A stretch of DNA of 64,000 nt from JAPORK01 sp026710285. GTDB taxonomy: Bacteria > Pseudomonadota > Gammaproteobacteria > Pseudomonadales > Endozoicomonadaceae. Of the stretch, positions 1-7,523 are shown in pieces (the stretch's first letter is position 1; each line of letters opens with the position of its first letter). The stretch covers positions 5,518,001 through 5,582,000 of the forward strand of contig OZ241746.1 in the NCBI GenBank assembly GCA_965201045.1. Direction: 5' to 3'. Position numbers and translations under genes: made by a program. The notes under the pieces were generated by a model. The model had not been told where the DNA came from. It saw only the letters and a list, made by a program, of their open reading frames with translations, and searched no databases.

Positions 1-465
1 AATAGGCTGTAAATACCAATGGGTTCCTGTTTGCGCAGGAATCTGACAGAAATCTCCAACTTTTTTCACATCAACAAACCCTAAATGCTTGTGTATAAAG
101 AGTATAATACCAGTCTGGCAGCCTGGAACCACCATAAATTCAATTACTATTTCATGAAGTAGTTTTTTTTGAGAGCGGGCTGGTATAATAAAGAAAGCAA
201 AAGCATGAACTTTATACAGGCAGTTTAGCAACTGCAGGATAATTACTTGTTTAACGCTGTCTGCAGTATTGAGAGATGACTCCTTTATTTTTTAAATCTG
301 CTACACCTTCCCCAGGACTGAGCTTTCAGCTGTGTACCGGTTATAACTAAGCTTTTTTGACCTTTTTACAATCGTAATAGTATAATTCATTGTGAATTCA
401 TTTAGCGTGCCTTCCCGGGTATAATTGTTAGCGTATTTAACAGCTTAGTATTTGGCAAAATATTT
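1..465. other. Intergenic region upstream of alaS
   Basis: No convincing gene is visible. The longest open stretches are about 25 codons and match nothing I recognise. The recX gene that often precedes alaS in Pseudomonas relatives is absent here. The right part holds the candidate alaS promoter. Confidence 0.5.
357..386 (+). promoter_or_regulatory. Candidate sigma-70 promoter of alaS
   Basis: A -35 like TTGACC at 357-362 and a perfect TATAAT at 381-386 are separated by 18 bases, placing transcription start near 393 and giving a leader of about 70 bases before alaS. A second TATAAT at 420-425 has only a weak -35 (TTCATT, 397-402). Both calls rest on consensus matching. Confidence 0.5.
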
Positions 466-3069
466 ATGAAAAGTGCAGAGATCCGGTCAATATTTCTTAC
501 TTTCTTTCGTGACAAGGGACATACAGTTGTTCCCGGCGGTTCACTGGTTCCGGGTAATGATCCCACCCTGCTGTTTACCAATGCAGGTATGAATCAGTTT
601 AAGGAGGTGTTTTTAGGTAAAGAAAAACGCTCCTATACAAAAGCTGCCAGTATACAAAAATGTATCCGTGCAGGTGGAAAACATAACGACCTTGAGAACG
701 TGGGCTATACGAAAAGACACCATACCTTCTTTGAAATGCTGGGCAATTTCAGCTTTGGTGATTATTTTAAGCGAGAAGCTATCCACTATGCGTGGGAGTT
801 TTTAACGGTCACACTGGGTATTCCGGAAGAAAAACTCTGGGTAACTGTTTACGAAAAAGATCAGGAAGCAGAAGATATTTGGTTAAAAGAACTTAATGTT
901 AGTGCTGAACGTTTTTCCCGTCTTGGAGAAAAAGACAATTTCTGGAGTATGGGAGAGACCGGTCCGTGTGGTCCGTGCAGTGAAATTTTTTATGATCATG
1001 GCAATCATGTTCCCGGAGGTGCCCCGGGTGAAGAAAATGATGATGGTGATCGTTACACTGAAATATGGAACATGGTCTTTATGCAGTTTAACCGTACTGC
1101 TGACGGACAAATAAATCCACTGCCTAAACCTTCTATTGATACCGGCATGGGACTGGAACGAATTGCTGCGGTGATGCAGGGTGTTACAGATAATTATGAA
1201 ACCGATACTTTTAAGTATCTTCTTAAAGCAGCAAGTGATTTACTCGGTGGTGTAAAAACAACAGATAATTCTTTGCGGGTTATTGCTGATCACATTCGTT
1301 CCTGTGCTTTTCTTATTGCTGATGGTATATTACCCGCTAACGAAGGTCGGGGGTATGTATTACGGCGTATTATTCGCAGAGCCTGTCGCCACGGACACAA
1401 ACTCGGCGCAGAAGAAGCGTTTTTTTACAAGCTGGTGCCTGCACTGACTGAAGTAATGAGAGATACCTCAGCTTCGCTGATACAGCAGCAGCAATATGTC
1501 ACCAGTGTGCTTAAAAAAGAAGAGGAGCAGTTTAATAAGACCCTTGATAAAGGCATGAAGATCCTGAATGCTGAAATTAGTGATTTAAAAAAAGATGCTG
1601 TTATTGATGGAAAAATTATTTTTACACTCTATGATACTTATGGTTTTCCTGTGGATCTGATTGGTGATATTGCCCGTGAACAGCAGTTAAATCTGGATTT
1701 AGCAGGCTATAAAGTGTGTATGGATGAACAGCGTGATCGTGCACGGGCAGCCAGTCAGTTTAATGTAAATTACACGGCAGAAACCATACAGGAAGGTGTT
1801 ACTGAGTTTGTTGGATATGAATATTTGCAAAAAAATGTACATATTAAACAGATTTTGGTTGCGGGTAAACCGGCAGAAAGTATACAGCAGGGTGATGAAG
1901 CCGTGCTGATCCTTGATCAAACACCGTTTTACGCTGAAGCAGGCGGACAAAAAGGTGACAGTGGTGTTATATACGGTGATGAGTGTGAATTTTTTGTTAA
2001 AGACACTACAAAAGCAGGGGCTCATCATCTGCATGCCGGTACGGTAAAAAAAGGTAATTTTACTACAGGTCAGTCTGTCGTTGCAGCAGTTGATGAATCA
2101 TTACGACAAGCCACTGCTGCTAACCATTCGGCAACCCATCTTCTGCATGCAGCACTACGGAAAATCCTGGGAAACCACGTACAACAGAAAGGGTCGCTGG
2201 TTGATGCCCAAAAATTACGCTTTGATTTTTCCCATATGGAACCGTTAACGGCTACGCAACTGGATGAAATTCAGCGTCTGGTTAATAAAGAAATAAGAAA
2301 AAACAGTACGGTCCTTGTAGAAGAAATGAACATTGAAAAAGCCAGAGAACAAGGAGCTCTTGCTCTGTTTGGAGAAAAATATGCTGATGATGTCCGAGTG
2401 TTAACAATGGGAACAAACCGTTTTTCTGTTGAACTTTGTGGTGGTACGCATGTCATACGTACAGGCAATATTGGTATTTTTTCAATTGTATCTGAATCTG
2501 GTATTGCTTCAGGAGTTCGCCGTATTGAAGCGTTAACAGGTTCGGCTGCTGAATTACGGATTGCAGCAATGCAGGATAAACTAAACAGTATTGCTGCATA
2601 TGTTAAATCCGGTAACAAAAATGTTGTTGATAAAGTGGCAGCATTAGTAGCTGAAAATAAAGCGCTTGAACGACAAATTGAACGGCTTCACCAAAAACAG
2701 GCTAATTTAGCTGGTAATGATCTTGAGCATAATGCTATTGAAATAAAAGGCATTAAATTACTCGCAGTCTCTTTAAGTAGTGGAAATATCAAGTCTTTAA
2801 GAGAAACAGTGGACCAGCTAAAACAGAAACTGGGTGAAAGCATTATTGTATTAGCGGTTGAAAATGACAACAAAATTGCTTTAGCAACCGGTGTCACTAA
2901 AAAACTGGCTAATCGTGTAAATGCAGGTGATCTGGTTCGGTTTGTTGCAATGCAAATAGATGGAAAAGGAGGCGGACGTTCTGAGTTTGGTCAAGGAGGT
3001 GGAAATAATGCAACTGCTTTACCTGTGGCGCTGGCGTCAGTTAAAGACTGGGTTGAAACCAAATTGTGA
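466..3069 (+). CDS. alaS: Alanine--tRNA ligase
   Basis: Charges tRNA-Ala with alanine in the cytoplasm and edits mischarged Ser or Gly. The 867-residue length is close to the usual 875 or so. The N-terminal class II catalytic domain is typical (GNDPTLLFTNAGMNQFK near residue 30, then the KHNDLENVG region). The editing domain shows the zinc-binding set HSATH (H554, H558) and CGGTH (C658, H662). A coiled coil and the C-Ala domain with a glycine-rich end (GKGGGRSEFGQGGG) follow. The ATG at 466 begins the conserved start of the family; no clear Shine-Dalgarno sequence precedes it. lysC follows after 15 bases, so the two are probably co-transcribed. All diagnostic residues are present and the gene looks functional. 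Confidence 0.97.
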   Translation: MKSAEIRSIFLTFFRDKGHTVVPGGSLVPGNDPTLLFTNAGMNQFKEVFLGKEKRSYTKAASIQKCIRAGGKHNDLENVGYTKRHHTFFEMLGNFSFGDYFKREAIHYAWEFLTVTLGIPEEKLWVTVYEKDQEAEDIWLKELNVSAERFSRLGEKDNFWSMGETGPCGPCSEIFYDHGNHVPGGAPGEENDDGDRYTEIWNMVFMQFNRTADGQINPLPKPSIDTGMGLERIAAVMQGVTDNYETDTFKYLLKAASDLLGGVKTTDNSLRVIADHIRSCAFLIADGILPANEGRGYVLRRIIRRACRHGHKLGAEEAFFYKLVPALTEVMRDTSASLIQQQQYVTSVLKKEEEQFNKTLDKGMKILNAEISDLKKDAVIDGKIIFTLYDTYGFPVDLIGDIAREQQLNLDLAGYKVCMDEQRDRARAASQFNVNYTAETIQEGVTEFVGYEYLQKNVHIKQILVAGKPAESIQQGDEAVLILDQTPFYAEAGGQKGDSGVIYGDECEFFVKDTTKAGAHHLHAGTVKKGNFTTGQSVVAAVDESLRQATAANHSATHLLHAALRKILGNHVQQKGSLVDAQKLRFDFSHMEPLTATQLDEIQRLVNKEIRKNSTVLVEEMNIEKAREQGALALFGEKYADDVRVLTMGTNRFSVELCGGTHVIRTGNIGIFSIVSESGIASGVRRIEALTGSAAELRIAAMQDKLNSIAAYVKSGNKNVVDKVAALVAENKALERQIERLHQKQANLAGNDLEHNAIEIKGIKLLAVSLSSGNIKSLRETVDQLKQKLGESIIVLAVENDNKIALATGVTKKLANRVNAGDLVRFVAMQIDGKGGGRSEFGQGGGNNATALPVALASVKDWVETKL

Positions 3070-3084
3070 AAACAAGGAAAATTA

Positions 3085-4341
3085 ATGACAGTATTAGTTC
3101 AGAAATTTGGTGGAACTTCAGTTGGGAGTATTGAAAATATTCTTGCTGTTGCAAAGAAAGTTAAGAAGTTTCATGATGAGGGTTTTCAGATTGTAGTCGT
3201 TGTGTCTGCAATGGCTGGCGATACAGACCGGCTGCTTGCGTTAGCAACGCAGATTGGTTACAGTCATCACCGGTCACGCGAAACAGATGCATTATTGTCA
3301 ACAGGAGAGCAGACTTCTGCCGCATTAATGTCAATGGCGCTTAATAAGCTGGGATGTAAATCCCGTTCAGTGACAGGCATGCAGGCAGGTATTATAACGG
3401 ATGACAATCACACAAAAGCCCGAATTCACAACATTGATACGGAACGTTTTTTACACTGGTTAAATAGTGGAGAAATTGTAGTTGTCACCGGTTTTCAGGG
3501 AGTGACAAAAGACGGATATATAACTACATTAGGACGTGGAGGCTCAGATACCAGTGCTGTAGCCATTGCGGCAGCCTTAAAAGCTGATGAATGTCAGATA
3601 TACACGGATGTTGATGGTGTTTTTACAACAGATCCAAATATTGTAGAAGGCGCCAGACGACTGGACAAAATTACATTTGAAGAAATGTTGGAAATGGCAA
3701 GTCTTGGCTCAAAAGTGTTACAAATCAGAGCTGTAGAATTTGCTGGTAAATATAATGTTTGTATTCGTGTATTAAATACTTTTAAGGAAGGGCCCGGGAC
3801 ATTGATAACATTTGATAATCTGGAAAGCAATCAAAAAATGGAAGCACCGCTTGTCTCAGGAATAGCTTTTAACCGAAATGAGGCGAGAGTGACGTTAAAA
3901 GGAATAGCCGATAAACCTGGAATTGCTTACAAAATTTTAGGAGTATTGGCAAGCGCATCTGTTGATATAGATATGATTGTGCAAAGCAGTTCAAAAAATG
4001 GTGTCACTGATCTTACATTTACAGTTAATCGTTGTGATTATCAGGAAGCGTTGGAGTTAGTACAACAGCAGGCGGCTGATTTAGATATACAGGATATTGA
4101 AGGCGATAATAAAGTCGCTAAAATTTCTGTAATCGGAGTAGGGATGCGTTCGCATGCAGGTGTTGCTGCTACCATGTTTGAAGTATTAGCAGAGAATAGT
4201 ATAAATATTCAGGCAATTACTACTTCAGAAATTAAAATCTCTGTACTTGTTGGAGAAAAATATTTAGAACTTGCGGTTCGTTCATTGCATTCAGCATTCA
4301 AAATGGAGCAGGGTGCTAAGAGTGAAACAACTTTTCGGTAA
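3085..4341 (+). CDS. lysC: Aspartate kinase
   Basis: Phosphorylates aspartate, the first step toward lysine, threonine, methionine and diaminopimelate. The 418-residue protein starts with the KFGGTS nucleotide-binding motif (residues 7-12), has the GRGGSDTSA segment near 150-158, and ends with two ACT domains (about 265-410) that bind the feedback amino acids. It lacks a fused homoserine dehydrogenase, as in the monofunctional Pseudomonas-type enzyme. An AAGGA ribosome site lies just before the ATG. It sits between alaS and csrA, the order seen in Pseudomonas and related orders, which supports the taxonomic placement. Nothing looks damaged. Confidence 0.97.
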   Translation: MTVLVQKFGGTSVGSIENILAVAKKVKKFHDEGFQIVVVVSAMAGDTDRLLALATQIGYSHHRSRETDALLSTGEQTSAALMSMALNKLGCKSRSVTGMQAGIITDDNHTKARIHNIDTERFLHWLNSGEIVVVTGFQGVTKDGYITTLGRGGSDTSAVAIAAALKADECQIYTDVDGVFTTDPNIVEGARRLDKITFEEMLEMASLGSKVLQIRAVEFAGKYNVCIRVLNTFKEGPGTLITFDNLESNQKMEAPLVSGIAFNRNEARVTLKGIADKPGIAYKILGVLASASVDIDMIVQSSSKNGVTDLTFTVNRCDYQEALELVQQQAADLDIQDIEGDNKVAKISVIGVGMRSHAGVAATMFEVLAENSINIQAITTSEIKISVLVGEKYLELAVRSLHSAFKMEQGAKSETTFR

Positions 4342-4568
4342 ACAAAGGCGGGCTTTATTTTTGAATTTTTATTTTTTTGAGGTATGCAAGGTAATAAAAA
4401 AAGAAAAATAAAGTCAAAATCAGTATTGCTAAATAGCAAAGCTGTATTAATCTTGTAGCTTCTGCAACGTATCGTTCATTAGGATGGCTATTTAGATATT
4501 AAACAGGTCAAACTTTATGAGAATAAGATTGATAGATATAGATTGGATTTAAGGACAAGGAGACGGTA

Positions 4569-4880
4569 ATGCTTATTTTAACACGCCGGGTTGGTGAAAC
4601 ATTAATGATCGGTGACGAAATTACTGTTACCGTACTTGGTGTTAAAGGCAATCAGGTACGAATTGGTGTTAATGCACCAAAAAATGTTGCTGTGCATCGC
4701 GAAGAGATCTATGATCGTATTCGAAAAGAAAAGCATGGTCAACGTAAAGATCAGCACAAAGATCAAAATAAAGGTCAAAATCAAGATCAGCATGAAGATC
4801 AGCATGAAGATCAACATGAAGATCAACATGAAGATCAGAATGAATTAACAACAGATACAAAACACATTAAAGAAACATAA
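4569..4880 (+). CDS. csrA: Carbon storage regulator CsrA with a repeat-encoded C-terminal tail
   Basis: CsrA/RsmA is a small dimeric RNA-binding protein that binds GGA motifs in leaders and controls translation and stability of many mRNAs, often virulence and motility genes in host-associated bacteria. Residues 1-56 are canonical: MLILTRRVGE start, the GVNAPKNVAVHREEI strand-turn segment and the RNA-contact residues L4 and R44. The usual protein is about 60-65 residues, but this one has 103. Residues 57-92 are nine tetrapeptides of the form (D/G)-Q-(H/N/R)-(E/K/Q), encoded by nine 12-base units, followed by a short hydrophilic end. A strong AAGGAGA site precedes the ATG. The core is intact; the role of the charged tail is unknown. 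Confidence 0.95.
   Translation: MLILTRRVGETLMIGDEITVTVLGVKGNQVRIGVNAPKNVAVHREEIYDRIRKEKHGQRKDQHKDQNKGQNQDQHEDQHEDQHEDQHEDQNELTTDTKHIKET
4737..4844 (+). repeat. Nine-unit 12-base minisatellite inside csrA
   Basis: Nine consecutive 12-base units; the consensus of the later ones is GATCAGCATGAA. The last five (4785-4844) are nearly identical and the first four are degenerate, suggesting recent slippage growth at the 3' side. Because 12 is a multiple of three, copy-number change lengthens or shortens the CsrA tail without shifting the frame. Confidence 0.9.
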
Positions 4881-5245
4881 AACAGTTTAGTGATATTCAG
4901 ACAGTTATCTCTGGCTTAGATTTGATCTTATAATGATTTTAATATGCTCATTTTTCGAATTTTTCGCTATAGGCTTATAAATAAAACTAACCTTTTAATA
5001 ACCCGGGACATGACTATCCGGGCATTATTGTGATTTCGTAACCAATGTTGCGTATTACATGGCTTAAGTTCTAAGTTTGTCAAATATTAGTTTGATAGCT
5101 TTAAGGTATAATTTTTGACTTTGAAGCAAAATGATTCATTTTATACTTTAATCGTATCCCATTCGGGGTTTTTGGTTGAATAACTCATACTAATCGACAG
5201 GCGTTGAAAATGAGGCTGCCTGATAAGAGCGGCTTTTAAAAGCCT
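4881..5245. other. Intergenic region after csrA
   Basis: No gene and no tRNA seen, although tRNA genes often follow csrA in Pseudomonas. A short CCCGG/CCGGG stem near 5002-5022 has no T-run after it, so I do not call a terminator. Confidence 0.4.
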
Positions 5246-5640
5246 ATGCGAGGAATAGAAAAGCTGGATGTAACTCTCAATCAGGAGAAAACCCAACAAG
5301 CTGATCTGGTGAAAAGAGAAACTTTCAGTTTCCTGAGGTTTAACTTCATAAGAAGTAAAACACTAAGAGGAAAATGGAGTGAGAAAAACAACAAAGATGT
5401 TAGCAAGAACAAAACTTTTTAGTAATTTCAAAGAAGTATTTGGACGACATTAATCACAACTAGCTAACAGAATGATTTATCTGATTAACCAAATGTTAAG
5501 AGCTTGGGTTAACTATTCCAGAGGCAAAAATGCCAGCCGTTGCTTTAACTACATAAGGAAATGGATGGAGAAAAGGGTTGAATGACATTTAATGGAAGTC
5601 AGAGAGCAAAATGGCTTTGGCGGGACAGGTGAAGCAGCAA
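5246..5640 (+). pseudogene. Decayed group II intron reverse transcriptase/maturase (3' part)
   Basis: Only the C-terminal part of an intron-encoded LtrA-like protein can be read, in more than one frame. At 5246-5422 a 58-codon stretch gives LDVTLNQEKTQ and then FSFLRFNFIRSKTLRGKW, which fits the end of the RT domain (family pattern L-x-eKT...F-x-FLGF). About 60 bases on, in a +1 frame, LINQMLRAWVNYSRGKN and FNYIRKWMEKRVE match the maturase domain X (family pattern LN-x-ILRGW-x-NY). A TGA stands where the family has an arginine codon, after which HLMEVREQNGFG continues the expected HLMxxRKRxGFG. The catalytic YADD part is missing and I found no intron domain V. Family assignment is by motif memory. 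Confidence 0.65.
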
Positions 5641-5867
5641 ATGGATATATCAAATACCGGGTTTGTTTTCAGATTACAAAATTCGGTATTACCAGCACTG
5701 ACAGTCATCTCAATGCCTGGTCACATAAACTTTGATGTGAATAACAAGAAAGCGTAGTGCTGCAAAACCGCACAATACGTTTGACTTAGCGGGTGATGGA
5801 AATGGAGTCAATTGTGAAATGTCCTCATGATTTGATCACCACTTTATTGCCCGACCCTACCTGTGAG

Positions 5868-5936
5868 CTGTCTCTATAGTCACATTTTTCAGACTCTTAT
5901 TTTTATCCTGGCAGGTTGACTACTACTGAATATACC
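5868..5936 (+). repeat. Dispersed intergenic repeat, copy 1
   Basis: About 66-69 bases that reappear in inverted orientation at 11383-11448. Shared blocks include CTGTCTCT, GTCACATTTTTCAG, ATCCTGGCAGGTTG and CTACTGAAT. Both copies lie downstream of gene ends, outside coding sequence. Confidence 0.75.
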
Positions 5937-5967
5937 AATCTTTTCATCATATTCAAGCTATTGTGCT

Positions 5968-6987
5968 TTATATCAACCCCTGAACTCTTATTGCTTCTTT
6001 TTCTGCCTCCACTGCTTTTTCATGCGTTACAATCGCTATTTCTTGTGCATCGAATAGTTCTTTTCGTGTATTGCATATTTCTTTTGTGAGTAGTTGCCTG
6101 AGTGGGTCATTTTTTGCTATTTTTTCCAGATCTGACATTCTATTGTTTAATGATATGTTTTTTTTGTACACTTCTATTCGTGCTTGTTCTGCTTCTGCTC
6201 TGAATTGTTTTGCTTCTTTCTGGCATTTGTTGAGTTGATCTTTAGATATTTTTGTTACATTATCAAAAAATCGTTTCGTTGCTAATACAGATGCTGCAAT
6301 CATATAATAAGATGAAGCAGCCGATGAAATCAAACTGACAAGAGGCATTACAGGTAAATAAAGAGCCTTAACCGTTAGTTCTTTCAAGTCAGCTCTCAAA
6401 ACAATTTTACCTCTTTCAACAGCAGTTAAATTTTCTTCCTCATCAATGCGATATTGACTGTAAAGTTCTTGCTTTCTGTATGCCTGAGACTGGTGTTTGA
6501 ACACTTTTTTTTGTAAGTCATATACTTTTTTTTGCTTGCTGAGTATTTCGTTTTTTATTTTTTGTGTGTCTCTGCCTTTTGCTTCTGCTTTTTTTAGCTC
6601 TGTTATTTGTTTATCTAATATTTCGTGTTGTTTATGCATTTTTATTCGTGTTTTTTCTGCTTTTTGCTGGTCTCTTTTAGGGGTATTTACCACTGCATCA
6701 AAAAATTTAACTGCTGCACGTATGAGTGCATAAGGCACAGCAAGAGGTAGAAGTGCAGTTACAGCCAAAGCAGCACCAAGAGCTCTCACAGAATAACGGA
6801 CATTCACCCTAAAAACTTTAAAACTATCTTTGAGAGCGTTAAGAAAAACCTTGCATTTCCATGCAACATATGACTGTGTTATCTTTTCAAAAAAATTTTT
6901 GCAAGTTTTGTTTTCTGTGGCAAAAGTTCCTTTCTCTGTTGTAAATTGTGAGGTTGATAAAGGCGGTATTGTTGTCGGGGCTGACAT
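5968..6987 (-). CDS. Coiled-coil membrane protein with an internal duplication, function unknown
   Basis: I do not recognise the family. The 339-residue protein has a polar Ser/Thr-rich N-terminus, then two similar halves. Each half has a hydrophobic segment (about 67-90 and 207-236), an FFD-containing helix right after it (residues 95-97 and 240-242), and a Lys/Glu/Gln-rich coiled coil (about 104-180 and 248-335). No cleavable signal peptide is evident, because the first hydrophobic segment begins near residue 67. A GGAG ribosome site lies 12-15 bases before the ATG. It stands alone, near the intron remnant and clpB. Hydrophobic hairpins with coiled coils are common in effectors that insert in host membranes, but that is only a suggestion. 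Confidence 0.75.
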   Translation of the reverse strand: MSAPTTIPPLSTSQFTTEKGTFATENKTCKNFFEKITQSYVAWKCKVFLNALKDSFKVFRVNVRYSVRALGAALAVTALLPLAVPYALIRAAVKFFDAVVNTPKRDQQKAEKTRIKMHKQHEILDKQITELKKAEAKGRDTQKIKNEILSKQKKVYDLQKKVFKHQSQAYRKQELYSQYRIDEEENLTAVERGKIVLRADLKELTVKALYLPVMPLVSLISSAASSYYMIAASVLATKRFFDNVTKISKDQLNKCQKEAKQFRAEAEQARIEVYKKNISLNNRMSDLEKIAKNDPLRQLLTKEICNTRKELFDAQEIAIVTHEKAVEAEKEAIRVQGLI

Positions 6988-7024
6988 AGCTATTTACTCC
7001 ATTATTAAAGAATCAACTGTTTAA

Positions 7025-7523
7025 AAATGTTTTTTAATTAAATTCGAAGAATAGAATTTTTCATTATACAGAAAAAATACTTTTTTATAAACCTTTGGAA
7101 TTTTTATGGTATATGTTTTATTTTTATTCAGTAGAGAATAAAGTTATTATAAAAAAAATTTTTGTGCTTTTAAATCAGACAGAGATATAAAAAGTCTGCC
7201 GCTAAAGAGATGAGAGTCAACAAAAACGCAATAAAATCAATATACTAACCCCAGATCGGAGTTTTTAGTTTAACAAAAATCCTTCCTTAACAAATAGATA
7301 AAGCTGAAAAGATGCGCCATTCCGGCAGGGATTGCCGGAATCCCGTAAACAGGGAAGTTATATTTTCAGTTATGATTATTCTTTAATAAGATTCCCATCT
7401 TTGCGGGAACGATGGCATATTTTTGAAAATAATGACATAAAACATAGTATATTGTGCCTCCGAACTGGGGTTATATACTATACCCAACCCGGCAGGGTCA
7501 GGTCTTATAGCATATTGAATAAA
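7025..7523. other. Intergenic region with a perfect hairpin
   Basis: No credible gene. A perfect 8-base stem (TTCCGGCA/TGCCGGAA, 7321-7341) is followed by segments like GGAATCCCG and GATTCCC...GCGGGAACG near 7338-7412, which resemble common dispersed palindromic intergenic repeats. There is no T-run, so a terminator is unproven. Confidence 0.4.

Noticed and set aside
4602..4860. Alternative-frame ORFs across csrA
   Set aside because: They are produced by the 12-base repeat, which is open in several frames; the CsrA frame has the ribosome site and conserved residues.
4881..5245. tRNA genes expected after csrA in Pseudomonas relatives
   Set aside because: No cloverleaf, TTCGA arm or CCA end could be found in this stretch.
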